Below, piece by piece: positions 11,844-25,300 of a DNA stretch of 64,000 nt; position 1 is the first letter of the stretch; each line of letters starts with the position of its first letter. Both the position numbers and the translations under genes were made by a program. The stretch is taken from assembly GCA_963978905.1 (NCBI GenBank), contig OZ022258.1:32611282-32675281 (forward strand). The letters run 5' to 3'. The notes below the pieces were generated by a model, which saw only the letters and a list, made by a program, of their open reading frames with translations, did not search any database and was not told the origin of the DNA. Source of the DNA: Trichostrongylus colubriformis (taxonomy: Eukaryota; Nematoda; Chromadorea; Rhabditida; Trichostrongylidae).

Positions 11844-12271
11844 CAGTAGCGCTCAAAAGTATTCGGCCGAACACTTTTCTGTAATAACTTTTTTTCTACC
11901 CGACCAAATTTGACAAAATTTTAATATGGGGTGCCTGCACCTATTGTCAACATTTCTTTCTACGTGAGTTCCCAGTCAAGAAAAACGTTATTTACGAAAA
12001 TGAAACTAGCAAGCTTTAGAAAACATCAATATTCTGTAGAAAACACGACTTTTGATGACAGCGGCACAGCGGGACGGCATAGGGATGGCACTCCAAAAAC
12101 AAAAGATTGCATTTAACCACGTAACTTATACCGTTTAGCGCCAAAATAGCATATTTAGCATGCAGTGTCTACAACATACTAAAATTTCTCTTAGATCGGT
12201 CCAGTCGTAAAAAGTCACAAGTGGAAAACCCAAGTGAATAACCGTACGCAGAATACTTTTGAGCGCTGCTG
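11844..12271. mobile_element. Tc1-like MITE, 428 bp
   Basis: Termini are 'cagtagcgctcaaaagtatt' at the left and the complement of 'cagcagcgctcaaaagtatt' at the right, flanked by TA on both sides (11842-11843 and 12272-12273). The CAGT...CAAAAGTATT style terminus and TA target are typical of Tc1-family elements. The interior has no transposase motif. Confidence 0.85.
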
Positions 12272-12397
12272 TACGTCGCTTTTTTCGAACAGAACTTTTT
12301 GCTTCAAAATTACAGGTATGTGCAGCACGTCGCAGTATATCAATCAAAACAGCTTATCTGCTCTACAGATAATGAGCTAAATTTCTCGATATGTTGG

Positions 12398-13295
12398 AAT
12401 GAGGCCGGTTTTCAGGCTGACAGAGTCGCAGGTCTAGTAAACAAAAATTGATCGAGCGAGCAATTAATAAAACACCATATTTCACTTTTCAAAGATCAAT
12501 AAGTCATATGTCCCGTATAAAACCTTGATCTCTTCTATAAATTCCGCCGGATGGATGACTGGTTCTCGTGGCGCCGTTCGCAAATTGCCTTTCCCGAAAG
12601 CCTAGGAGTTTACTCAATTGAAATTTTTCCTCTGAATTTCCTCTTGGATTTTTTTGCTTAACACTGCTTTATAAGTCGTTCGAAAGCATTTTCTGCTCTA
12701 TCAGGGATACGTTCTAGGGCTAGTATGTTAGGGGGGTTTAATGGCTGATATGTCCCTGTACTTATTCGCTGCTTCTTGTCAACGTTTCACCACTCTTTCT
12801 GCGGACCAGCTCCGAAAATTTGTGGCTTAGAATGGATTCAACGAAAACTATTCATTGTGGCTGGAAAACCAAAGTTGATAGGGAGCAACAAGACTTCTCG
12901 ATAAACCACTCGGTGGAACTTATATTATATATGACGTTGTGGCTAAACAAGAAACACATGACTGGCTGTTTTTTCTGGAGTAAAACATGGTACTTCAATT
13001 GGTTGTCAATTTGGTCAATTTTTGTTTAGTGGACCTTTCTTAGCACTTCGCCATACTGAATAGTGGCCATTGCATCACCTCGAAAAGTAAACTTAGCATC
13101 TTGTAGAAGCCTTCGAATGGTATGCTGCAACCAAACAATTTCCAGGAAAACTTCGCTGAAAATTGATTTGTTAAAATGAGGCCGGTTCTCAGGCTAGCAA
13201 AGTAGTAGGTTCAGTAAGCCTAAATTGATCAAGCGAGCAATTTATGTAAGACCATATTTCACTTTAGGAAGATCAATCAGTCGAAAAAAGTGGCA
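12398..13295. repeat. Pair of ~110-bp direct repeats
   Basis: About 12402-12508 and 13175-13288 share 'aatgaggccggtt', 'attgatcaagcgagcaatt' (one mismatch between copies) and 'accatatttcactttt'. They sit in the same orientation about 770 bp apart. No LTR hallmarks (TG..CA ends, primer site) are obvious. The intervening 0.66 kb has no recognisable coding content. Confidence 0.6.
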
Positions 13296-13386
13296 TTACT
13301 TATGGAGTGACCCATCATAAGAAGAAGTCAGGATACCCAGTACGATTCAAAATTTCATTCAAATCAATGCAATTTCTGCGATAAAA

Positions 13387-13605
13387 ATGGCTTTCGAAAA
13401 ATTTTTTGTGCTCTCACTCCACGATTGTCCCCTGTACTTCAACAACGACGAAGTCATGAACAGGATCAAGCGTGGCGCGGAGGAAAAATTCCAAAAAGTG
13501 CGACCTACAGAGGGCGGGGGTCACTATTTCTACAGCTTCTACTCGGTCAATGCGATCCTTAAAAAATTACGAGCTTACATTAAAAAACTGAGGCCAAGTG
13601 ACTAA
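13387..13605 (+). CDS. Small hypothetical ORF (72 aa) at the edge of a dispersed repeat
   Basis: This ORF starts with ATG in the context 'gataaaaatgg' and encodes a lysine-rich protein beginning MAFEKFFVLSLHDCP and ending YIKKLRPSD. I do not recognise a family, signal peptide or membrane segment. Its last about 70 bp, with 0.57 kb downstream, recur in degraded, frameshifted form at the start of the window (1-725). That makes it more likely part of a repeated element, or a captured gene fragment, than a unique host gene. It could also be chance. Coding status is uncertain. Confidence 0.3.
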   Translation: MAFEKFFVLSLHDCPLYFNNDEVMNRIKRGAEEKFQKVRPTEGGGHYFYSFYSVNAILKKLRAYIKKLRPSD

Positions 13606-14170
13606 GCAAGAAAAATAAGAACATGACAAAATTTTATACTTGTATTTCGGAACCAAAGTGTCATGGGTCATGTGCTCCCCCTCTGATGACAGAGATGATG
13701 AATAAAAGTCATACAAAATATATGGCAAAGATGAAAAAAGAAGGATAAAAAATTTAGTCACTGAAACGAAGCCGAATAGTGCGCTCCACGGCGATTGAGA
13801 GGTCGCTATTGCAGCAACGACACGCCGATGTGAATGGAGTGCGGTATTCTCCCAATAGTACATTTGAGCATTTTTGGATACTTCTAACTTGACTAAAACT
13901 CAATCTACCGAGGTAATGTAAACTGTCTTCATAATAACTCCCCTAGGTTAATCTATAGGTCGCTTGGTTCCCTAATGGTTGCGTAGTTCGGCATATGGAA
14001 ACCAGCCGAGGAAAATTTTGAAAAGTTCCGAAGTTTCTCACTTCAAATGGCCGCAACTTCCTTCAAACTCATCTTTATGAGAGCGGATTCTCGTTGCGAC
14101 ATCTACGGGGTCACAGCTTTCTAATGACAGCTTTCTAATGAACTGTTCATATCATATCTTCAAACATAAA
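13537..14170. repeat. Dispersed repeat, copy B
   Basis: This is the second copy of the repeat at 1-725, in the same orientation. It starts within the last third of the 72-aa ORF at 13387-13605. It keeps the GC-rich 'gcgctccacggcgatt' block and the 'cttggttccctaatg' segment. Divergence is substantial. Confidence 0.65.
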
Positions 14171-15964
14171 GAAGTCATTTCACAGGAAACCAGTCGAGCC
14201 ATTCCTAAATTTTCGTTTGTATCCAAAAGTTACTTGAATATTCATCCACGCAGTTAGCCATGAATAGATAGCGCTCCCCATGGCTAGTCCATGGATTTCA
14301 GGGGTCGCTTTGTACGTGTTTTTGCGTCTGCGAACCAACGAGATGGCTATTGCCATTGGCCGCCTCCTTTGTGGATTGCGCCATGCATGAGGTTTCCATC
14401 AACAACAATCCATCAAGCTATAGGGTACACTATTACCGTGGACATTTTGGGATTTAAGCGTGAGCAACGCATCAGGTATCGACCTCGCATCACTGCACAA
14501 ATTATGCGCGTTTGGTTGCAGAACCTTGGCAATTGTTCACCGTCCACAATTTCAAGAGTGTGCCCTTCGACTCTGTTTATCTTTTGTTTGTCCATGCACT
14601 CTACTGTTTATAATTTAATCTTGAGCATCTATCTTAAAAGTTTGTGTCTTACCTTGTTTCCTACTTATGTGGGCCCTTTTCGGTATGTCCTTCGCGATTT
14701 TTAAGAGAAGATCAAATTAAACGTAAGTTTAAAGTTTAAACCCAATTAGTAAGTTTTATCACATCTTCCCTTTACACATTGGAACCTTGGCCTGAGAAAT
14801 TCCTTTGATCACTGCCTACCTCAACGAATACGATCCCTATCTCTCCTAACGAACCAGATACGACTCTTCCCCCTATCAAGGAATCTTTGACGGAGGCTTG
14901 ATCCTGTTATAAACACGATTAGCTGATATCAAATAGACATCTTATTTTTTTCAGGAGTTTAAAAACTCCATTTTTCCGACTTTTTTAGTTTCCTTAAAGT
15001 ATATGATATGTCGATGTATCAATATAGATAAATCAAATAGGAACACCATTTCACAGGAACCAAAGGAACCAAAGAATTCCAAAACAAAGAACAAAAAGCA
15101 TGCTGCAAAAGTTTCCCTACATTGATACGTATTACTGCTTTTAAGTGAAGCATCAGGTGGTTAGCCTAGTCAATTTTGGTCGGTAGCATTTACCTACAAA
15201 AAGCCTAGGTTACCAACTGAGAGCCTTGCTGCATGTTGCAGCACACCACAGCGCTGACATTTGACTACCATCTACCAGTTTTTGCCTGTGTTAAGTGACT
15301 TATTACGTTTTAGTAGTGCTCCATCAACGATACTCTCGGAATTCCATTTTCGACATTCAGTTGTTCCTCTATTTGACAAGCAGCAATCTCTTTTTGGGAG
15401 CGCAGTTGGCGATGCTTTTCTAAGGTTCGCGCTACAGGAAAAGTCCAGGAGAGCACATAAGCGAAGGAAAACAAAAGTAGAGAGAACCTTCAGGGCCCCA
15501 CAAAGATAGGTGTTCCTGACGTTCAACGAGCTTGCAGTCCAGGAGTAAATGCTTGGGAGACTTTTCAGGTGATGTTACCATCCGATGAAATTGCTGCTAC
15601 TATTTTACTTACCACTTGACCATGAACTGGAACACTACAGTAAACACGTCACCACTATTGTTTTACCACAAATACTATGTATTGTTTTTTTTTTCAAACT
15701 AGATGCATAGAAATATTCCACTTTACTGTGTTTTTATCGGTAGGCAGGGAGCTGGAAGGTTTATTGGAAGGCATAATAATGCTCTTCAGAAGACACAATA
15801 AGATGACCATACTAGTACATATTGAAGTGCCTATATATACAGAGCACTTCCTGAAAAAATGATGCGCTGATACGATCATACATACACAGTGCTCATTGCG
15901 TCACCAGTTTTGGAAACAACTCTGTTAGTTATTTTGTTGGAGTTTCTATTTTTTTTTTTTGCAG
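14171..15964. other. No gene recognised
   Basis: ORFs of up to 137 codons here (for example 14291-14704) have no recognisable motif, no convincing splice context and low-complexity translations. The stretch is AT-rich and precedes the first fibronectin exon I can support, so part of it may be intron of that gene. Confidence 0.4.
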
Positions 15965-16310
15965 TTCTCGAGATGGATCCGGTGGAGATCGTGGATATTC
16001 GGAATGACGAGGTCACAATAAGATGGAGATTACCACCGGACATTGCCAATCAAACCACAAAACAACGTCTCGTGGTGTCTGTCATTAGAAGTTTGTGTTC
16101 ACTGTACAATACCGTTTTGTTTTACCTAACAGGCGCCCGGAAGCAGATCACTAAAAACGGAACTTGCACGCCGCAGCGATCGTGCTGGAGGCTTCCTATG
16201 CAATGTGTTACGCGATAATATTGCCGCATCGAATCGCTACAGCGCTGTTCATACCAGACTTGTACAGAACCCGCCCGACGCTTCGTGCGACCGCGCCATG
16301 CGTCAAAAGT
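15965..16310 (+). CDS. Fn3 gene, first two visible exons (first Fn3 module)
   Basis: The acceptor is a long T tract ending gcag at 15964. Exon 1 encodes [20 protein letters not shown], a typical A-B-C strand start with the conserved Trp. Its donor is uncertain (16074 GTG|GTGTCT preferred). Exon 2 (16133-16310) encodes ALRDNI-style strands ([20 protein letters not shown]) and a Cys pair region ending MRQK. It leaves one base (T) that joins GC of 24853 to make a Cys codon. Confidence 0.75.
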
Positions 16311-19300
16311 GTGGGTGACATAGAGTTTTATCGCAAGCCATTTCACGTTTTGAGTACCTACCATTAAGTAGGTTCTCATAGTTAGGTTTTGGGAAAAGAG
16401 AGAAGATAGAGATAGAAGTCAAAGAGAAATTCGTGGCTGCAGTCTTACTGCTCTTGAGCCGTGACTGGGGAGAGACCAGCGTTGTCCCTACTACATATGA
16501 AACACTTCGTCTATTTGTCCGCCCTTTCTCCGTCCGTCCGCCTGTCACGAAGTTAAGTATAAACCCAATATATAAACCAGGAGTTTGGTATGTCTGTGTG
16601 TCTGTCTGTCCACCCTGTGATTCAATTACTCAAGTTTGAGGTACAGTCCATTAGGCAACGCCTGGCATGGCGTGGCTAACGGGCATGGGTGAGTGGCGAG
16701 AGTGGGTGTGGCGAGGTAAGAGAATTCGATACACGCAGTCTTTTTGCATGCTTCCATGTGTGACGCGCAGTAGTGTGCGCCAGCCCAACTGGTTACCCTA
16801 AAATCTGTTAGATAAGTCCGCCCTCACGCGGTGTCGCGCGCGGCAGCGGCAAACCCAGCGCAGTTTTCAAAGAACACAGGATCGCGATGCACCCTTAATT
16901 TTTGAAACGACATAATAGTATAAAATCTTTATTGAACTATATTTCTAATATCTACAAATACCATGTACCAAAATCTTCGTTTAACTCGTGTAACAATGAT
17001 CATTCATCTTGAATTTTCTACGCAATCTTCACTTCATCGTCACAAACATTCATAACATAAAAACTTAAAAGCCCTTAAGAAGCTGTTGACAATCAGGGAC
17101 AATTATCAGGCTGTTCAGGCATTTCATAGGGCTCTATGACTAGAAGGAGGGCTTACATCAGGTGCAAAAACCTGACGCGGCAAGCAGAAGCGCGGTTAGC
17201 AGGGGAAAAATAAGGTGAAAGACGCATCTCTGCGAGGCTTTGTGCACCGCTATCATAACAGTAATAAGGAAAAGTTTTTATTCAACCGCTTTTTCATCGC
17301 CAAAACCATCGTTGCATTGAAACCCCCGCTGAACGACGATTCTCCTCTCACTCCTCCATTTTCCTTTGCCAATTGTGAAGTTTCTGTGTTCACCTTCGTA
17401 CTACCCCAACTTTACATGCTACTCGCTTTTATATTAGCAAATACAATATACAATACAATATAAACTCGTTATAATACAATCCACAAATCACGGCTTCCTC
17501 AGTTTCCTCCATCTTTGGTCCTTCGAAGACTGTCTCCGCCGCGCGCGACACCGCGTGCGAGTGGACTTTCCTACCAGACTTTAGGGTATAGAAAAACGAG
17601 CAGTGGAGATGGGGACAGTCTGGTATGGGTAGGGCATGGGACAGGAAGTAAAGACCACACATGGACGGATGGTGTGCAAGCGTTCCAACAAATGTTCCAG
17701 GAGGTCAGGTCACCATAGTTGTGTGAGGGGTAATTCACTATAGAAACGACAAAATTAAGATTCTTGTGAGACTAAAACATCGTATTATGGACTGCTCCAC
17801 TAACTAGCTTCCAACTTCATGGGAGATCATATCTGCTTTCAGATAGAAATTGTATTCAATGGGAGATGACCTAACAATCATTTAGGTAAAATATATCCAA
17901 TTTTAGCACATATTTAACTTCACAAATATCCGAATTTTTCTTATTTTTCGACCCATATCTTTGATATAAAAAGACCAGCTACGTAGCCAAGATCTCGAAA
18001 TTGCTAGTTAATCAACTGTCTCCTGAAGTAGTAAACCCACTCATGGGTGACCTAATCCAACGCTAACCACCGGAAGTCTTGCAACACCCCCAACATGGAC
18101 CATATGGACCAACATGCAACACCCCCAACATGGACCTAATCCAACGCTAACCACCGGAAGTCTTGCAACACCCCCAACATGGACCGTGTTGAGCTCCGCT
18201 CAGGGGACAGTGTGGTATGGGTAGGGCATGGGGGGCGTGCCGTAGAATGTTCCGGTTTTTCAAACCGAAAATTGTCAATTGGCTTCGAATATGCCCCAAA
18301 CGTGGTGAGAATATGGAATCAGGTCAGCGATGAGTTTTTTAAAGTCATGAAAGAGACCTGGGCACAATGGGCGGAGCATCTGTAGTGGTGGGCAGAGCTT
18401 AGACATTACATGAAAAACAACCTCGGAGATGGAGATAAGTTTGGGATGGGTGGGGCATGGGACAAGAAGTAAAGACCTTACATGGACCAAGTTAAGCTCC
18501 GCCCGCGGTGGGCGGGGCGGGCAGTGGAATGTTTCGTTTTCAGACCGAAAATTGTTAAATTATTGTTGGGTGCGAATGTGCCCCAAACGTGGGGAGAACA
18601 TGGATTAAGGTCAGCGATGAGTTCTTGAAAGTCAAGAAAGAATCGTGAGCACAGTCGGCGGGGCATTTGTAGTGGTGGGGGGGAGCTTGGACGTTACATG
18701 AAAAATGAACTGTGGTGAGAGGGACAAGTGTGGTGTGTAGGATGGTAGAAGAAGTAAAGAGCACACATGGACCCCGTTAGGCTCCGCACACTATGGGCAG
18801 AGCTTAACTGGGTCCAGTGTGCTCTTATGTGCTTCTTTACTCCTTGGATCAAGGATTTTGTGTAGCCTCATGTCAAATTTTCGCTCAGCGACGTTGCGCT
18901 CGCGGAGCCATCAGCAAGAATTGCCACGGTGGTTGAATTCCGCTCATGATGCAAGGGGCTGGCACTATGGAGGTTCTCCAAAGAAATAGCTTCTTACCTC
19001 ACAATTATCTTAAAAGAATAATCGCGCGCAGCCGCGCGAAGATTTGACATGAGCCACACACCCGTCTAAGGCTTCAGTAATTTATCCTTGATTTTGATGT
19101 GTCTTTATAATAGTATGTTCAACTGAAATTATCCTCTACGAGGTGAGCGAAAAGTAAATTTCAACTACAAGTAGTTTGACGGAGATTCGTGCTGTTATTA
19201 TCGGATTATTTTTCGTCAGTGTTTTTGATGTGTGGAGTTGCCGGGTGTGAGATACCGTAACACAACAAAACTGTTCCTCATTTGCCCGCCTTCACAGGCA

Positions 19301-22300
19301 GACTGCTGTATCCACTCTTCAGATCGTAAGGCACCATTTGTAGCACGTGTTCAGTAAGGAACGATTTGTGGACTGCACCCAGTGTATGACGCGCGGCGCG
19401 TTACGTGGTGAACACAAAAGCACCTATAACATCCTACTAACACCTCCCATGTTCTCCCTTGTTGAAACCCACATGTGTCAGTCAACATCGAGTCAAGTGA
19501 GACTCATTCGCCTTCACTGACAAATGTGATTAAGGCGTGAGCTACTGCTCCGCTGGTGGAATCTTGGGTGAGTCTATTGCTTCATTATCGGGTTGTCCGA
19601 GAGCGATCTCGAAACGACGCCGGAAACGCTACAGGGGAGGAGGCGTTTGTTCGGATACTTTGCAAATCAAGAGCTTCGAGCCATCTTCAGGCCTCTGAAG
19701 AAGACGAGAAGGTGGAAACGTTAGGCCAATTATGGTTCCACTTCTAACCTCGTGTTGGCATACAAAAGAAAAACATCCTACTAGCACAAAAGCGATGCGG
19801 CATCTATTTTCTATGTTCTATCTTAACCTCCCGGTTAGTGATTGCTCGTTTTGAGTTTGTGGCCTGTAGACCGCATTTTCTCTGATAGTGACTCTTCTAT
19901 TGCTCTCACCAAATAGACAATGTGTTTTTAAAGGAACCAGAAGGGGTCCGAAACAAGAGAAAGATGCAAAGAAATGAGCATTTTGTAACGAACACAGAAG
20001 GTAAGAAGCGATAATCGGTGAAAAAACCCGAATTCAAGAGCGCATCGCCGCGGTGTGTATTCGCATCCAATTCGCATCATTTCACAGACCTTCCGAGTTG
20101 TCCGCTGTAGGAGACGGGCCGCGGGCTAACGTTAGTTGTAGCACCTGAATCCCAGCGCAGTGGAGGGCCCATTCCCACCGCATTAGCATTCATGTAAGCA
20201 CATCTAGAAACAATATAAGAAAGAACAAAGTAAATATTGGATTGGGGAAAAGTCCTTGCGGTTTTTTGAACCCCGTTTTTCACATTGTTCCCTTCATCTT
20301 TCGACAAAACATATACATGATTCCGGTAGAGCTTTTTTTGCTCTATGAAAAAATATTATCTGTCTTTCGAATCCTTCTACTACCTAATATATATGAGGTT
20401 TGGAAATGAAGTACGCTGAAGGCAAAAAATTGGCACTAGCGCACCTCATGTTTCTCGTCTGCCATGAAGAACAAAAAATGTATATGTATATGTTTCGATA
20501 AAACTTTTTCAGCTCTACAGAACGGTACTACTTTTTATATCAGTCGCTGAACTTTTTGCTTTTTTAAGGCTCACAGGCAAAACTCACAAAAGTGTGCACT
20601 TTCGCTATCTTCTCTTCCTCGCCTACCATCGCGATTAAAGAGAAGATTTATATATGCATTCGATAGAGCTCTTTTTGCTCTACAAGATGATACCACTCTT
20701 CTGTTGTATCCTCTCGTATTTTAGCATGTGGGAATAAGTTTACACCTGTTTTTCAATTCAAAATCGAGTAGTGAAAATAACGTTTTTTGGTAGAGCGTTT
20801 TGCATCATTCGATAGAGCTCTTTTCGCTCTACAAGACTGTGTTTACGGTTTTTGTTCTAATTGATTTTCCCCGTTTTTTAGATCGTGAAAGTTGACGAAA
20901 TCGAGCATTTTTGACGCCATGTGACGAAAACATGTTTTCGTCACATGGCGTCAAAAATGCTCGATTTCGTCAACTTTCACGATCTAAAAAACGGGGAAAA
21001 TCAATTAGAACAAAAACCGTAAACACAGTCTTGTAGAGCGAAAAGAGCTTTATCGAATGATGCAAAACGCTCTACCAAAAAACGTTATTTTCACTACTCA
21101 ATTTTGAATTGAAAAACAGGTGTAAACTTATTCCTACATGCTAAAATACGAGAGGATACAACAGAAGAGTGGTATCATCTTGTAGAGCAAAAAAAGCTCC
21201 ATCGAATGCATATATAAATCTTCTCTTTATTCGCGATGGTAGGCGAGGAAGAGAAGATAGCGAAAGTGCACACTTTTGTGAGTACTGCCTTCGTGAGCCT
21301 TAAAAAAGCAAAAGGTTCAGCGACTGATATAAAAAGTGGTACCATTCTGTAGAGCTTAAAAAGCTCTATCGAAACATACACACATACATTTTTGGTCTCA
21401 ATGGCAGACGAGAAACATGAGGTGCGCTGGTGCCAATTTTTTGCCTTCAGCGTACTTCATTTCCAAACCTCATAAATATTAGGTAGTCGAAGGATTCGAA
21501 AGACAGATAATATTTTTTCATAGAGCAGAAAAAGCTCTATCGAAATCATGTATAAGTTTTGTCGAAAGATGAAGGGAACAATGTGAAAAACGGGGTTCAA
21601 AAAAAAACCGCAAGAACTTATTCTCCAACCCAATAGTAAAAAGAGAAAACAAACATCTACTAGAAACATCTCATTTTGGCACCATGCCAAGGCGTCATAT
21701 TGGAGAGTTTTGTGCAATGGCGGCCACTTAAACTCGTTCACACTACGTCTGATCTATCGTAAGCCAAAATTATCCCCTTCTGGTGTCTTTAATTTGACTG
21801 ACAATGTTAAAAGCGGGTCGCATAACAAGTTTGTGACACTAACGCTATAATCAATATACAGGTAATGGATTGCGTGTTTGTTATTGGTTCTTCAAAAATC
21901 GTCATTTGTGCCGGCTGCTAAACTGGTGACCAGGAGTTTGATGTGTCTGTACGGATGTTTGTGTAACGGCTCGATTCTCGGATTCACCAGAAAAACAAGC
22001 GGGGAAGGTCAGATCAAGGTTGGGTTGGGTGGGGCATGGTCCAAGATCTACATAGCGCACACAGACCATGTGGTACTCCGCTGACAGTGGGCGGGGCGTG
22101 CGCTGCATTTTCCTCAGATCAATGCCAAAGTTCTGTAACTCGTCTCAAAATTGCCCGGACATTGGGAGAAGGTGGACCAAGATAAGATTCTGGCATAGAT
22201 AGCAGTTAAGAGGAACCCACTCTCAATAGGCGGAGCATGCTCCAAGTGGGCAGTGCTAACCACAAATTTTCACAGCAGCCAACTTCAGCATGAACGATGG

Positions 22301-25300
22301 GCTACAGTGACACTCAAGAGGCGTGAATCGTAATTGTACTGGTTAGTATTACAAAGCAGAAATAGGAGTGTTAGGTCGTGAAGGGCAAAGAGAAAGACTG
22401 CAGAAAATACGCGAGTGTAGGCTCCGTGTTGTCCTCAGTCCCTTCAACCTTTGCTCGCTGAGGCATTTGGTGGGAGATCAATACAAAATGAAGGAAGGAG
22501 GGAAGGGAGAGATTGAACAAAAGGTAGTAACACAAGGATCTCCGGAATGTGGACGATGTCGAGCGCCGGTGGTAGACGCGATCGTACATCATAGGTTCTC
22601 AAAGACACCGAGAGGGGAATGTTGGCAATTCGTGGACTATGAGAACAGGGATGCTTAGCAGTGTGATCGTAGAGAAAGAATGAAACAAAACAGCGAAAAA
22701 ACGGGAACTAAGAACCCGAAAATCTCCTGCACTTTCACGTCCTTCTACGTTACCAGCAGACGACCGCAGACGGGCGGCGAATTAAAATCGGCCGGTCGCG
22801 AACATTGTTCCACCCTCGCCAGCAACTCGCTCGGTTGATGAACTGCAGAACGACACGTCGTGCTGCGGGATCGTTATAAGATCCCAAGCTACGCTTTCTT
22901 AGTGAAAGTTTTGCCACAAAGCACCTCCTCTGTAGTGGAAAATTTGTTAGAGAACATGTATCCTCACTCTCCTTTCACCTTGAACTGTGAAGGCGCCCGG
23001 TGCCCTATGCCATATTTTGGGCGTGGCCACTTTGGCACTTATTTGACACGGCGTGTGTCGCGGACAACTACATAGTGCGGTTCTAATATTACACTGTAAT
23101 CGCTTAGGGGCACAACTACAGCTGCATCCATGGCTCGCACGCGTTGCATCATTTGCCCCACGCGGTGGTGGGACATTGGCTCGAGGGGCACACCCCTCTC
23201 GACCTCCAAATGGAACATCATGCATTTCTATTGGGTAACTCCATGAGCAGTGTCGGTTTTTTTCCAGCCAAAAATTTTCCCATACACTTCTAAGTTTTTC
23301 AAGCATGTCATATATCATCAGCATTGTCGTTCATCATCAGAAATCCTTCTCTCAAACAAATATTGATGTTCAGTTTTTGAGAACGTTAGAATGGCCGACA
23401 TTCAGGTTGACCTCTTCTGCAATTTCCAATATTTGGTTGATCGAGAAGAATCTTTCTTCTGAATTCTCTATTACGTAAGCACTTAAGCCTATTCTTCATG
23501 AATTACTCATTTATGAAATTTAGCCTTCCAAATCCCTCACTCAGCAATGCTTTATGAACCATTCGGAATGATTTTTCTCAATCAAAAATATATTTCGTTT
23601 TTATCTTGGCTGTGAATTATATTGAATTCCGAAATGTGTGATAACGGCGCAGTTGACATAATTGCGCAACGGTCAATTGTTTCCCCGTCTCTACTCATCA
23701 CCTGTGCTTGACATTACACCACACTTTTAACCGACTGTTTGAAAAAATTTTCTTGACTTGGTTCGGAAAATTTGTCAAAAATCACCAAGTCGTAGCGGAA
23801 AATTTAATGTGGAAAAAGAGCGACATGACGTTTCAAGCAGCCAGTCGGTGGAACTTGCAGAATAGATCGGGGCTAAGTATGGAACACATAATCAGAGAAA
23901 GATATTCTCTGAATAATATTGGGTAGTCTGAAAAGTTTTTTCGTATTTTTAAATACCGCTTTATCCCTCCAAACTGCTTTCCAGCAATCTCTTCTGTACA
24001 TACACATGTAGTACAAGTCCACACGCATCCATAGGTATTATTGTCTTCCATCTCCCGGATAAGCTTTTTCGGCAAAATAAACATATCAAAGGTCAACCTC
24101 ATTTTCAAAACAAAAATTTTTCTTTGAGTGGCGTTAGACAGGGAAAGGAAAAGGTGATAATCCGATGGAGCAAGATCAGGGCTATAGTGGATGGGGCAGC
24201 ATTTTTTATCCAAGCTCGAGAAATTTTTGGCGAATAACTTTTTCAATAGTGGGAAGACTTGCCAAAAAATCGCCTCGCCAAAAAATTCTCGAGCTTGAAT
24301 AAAAATTGCTGCCCCATCCACCTTATAGCCCTGACCTTGCTCCATCGAATTATCACCTTTTCCTTTCCCTGTCTAACGCCACTCAAAGAAAATTTTTTGT
24401 ATTGAAAATGAGGTTGACCTTTGATATGTTTATTTTGCCGAAAAAGCTTATCCGGGAGATGGAAGACAATAATACTTATGGATGCGTGTGGACTTGTACT
24501 ACATGTGTATGTACAGAAGAGATTGCTGGAAAGCAGTTTGCAGGGAAAAAGCGGTATTTGAAAATACGAAAAAACTTCTTAGACTACCCAATATATGACA
24601 TGCTGCAAAAACTTGTGAGTGTATGAAAAAAATTTTCGGAAGGAAAAAAACGACACTACTTGTGAATGATCCAATATTTCATTTCCAGCTAAGATGTGAG
24701 CGGTCGCGGTGTAGGATTAAACTGAAAAGGAATTTCAAATGCGATGGCTGCAAGAAATAAAGAGACTATCTCACAGTTAATTTTACAAACAGTAGTTTTG
24801 TAAGTTGACCTCTCAATTGAATATACCTATGTAGAGAGATGCATTGATTTAGGCTCCCACCAGCTTTCGAAGTCATCTGTGTCCGTAAATGTGGGCAAGA
24901 AGCAGCGCTCATACACATTCACGAATCTTATGGGTAACACAACCTACAGAGCATCTGTGGAGACGTTTGAAGTGAGTTTTAATTGCCGAACAGTTTGCCT
25001 CCAATCTTCCTCTTTCAGTTCTCAGCGTGAAGTTTTTAGGACGATGTTAGCCTCTGGTATGCGAGCAATGTATTCACCACAAGTCTGGCATGTGAGTGAT
25101 GGTCTAATCAATCAGAATTGAGCGGGCAATTGGATCACATACGAGCAAATGTAGGAGTTATTCTTTCTATCGGAGCCATAAATAATCTTGATTACAGCCT
25201 TAAATTGGCTGCCGGCTCCAACGGACATCATTGTACTTGACAAGACCAACACATCGTTGGAGATTTCTTGGACAGCGCCAGTAATCCATGAGGCGGGTCA

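Larger units (their letters stand above)
16311..24852. other. 8.5-kb repeat-filled intron of the Fn3 gene
   Basis: Phase requires splicing of 16310 to 24853, and I see no additional fibronectin exon between them. The intron holds GC-rich dispersed repeats (16600-16850, 17590-18800, 21990-22260, 22690-22880), a 202-bp MITE, a 1.4-kb foldback and a 0.67-kb mariner foldback, all listed separately. Small alternative exons cannot be excluded. Confidence 0.6.

Noticed and set aside
12398..13295. Possible LTR retrotransposon flanked by the direct repeats
   Set aside because: The repeats are only about 110 bp and lack TG..CA ends. The interior has no gag, protease or reverse transcriptase motif.
14291..14704. 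137-codon plus-strand ORF
   Set aside because: No recognisable domain or splice context, and composition resembles non-coding AT-rich DNA.
23833..24345. 170-codon minus-strand ORF
   Set aside because: It spans the mariner foldback and its flank. The only recognisable part is the duplicated transposase C-terminus, so it is not a host gene.
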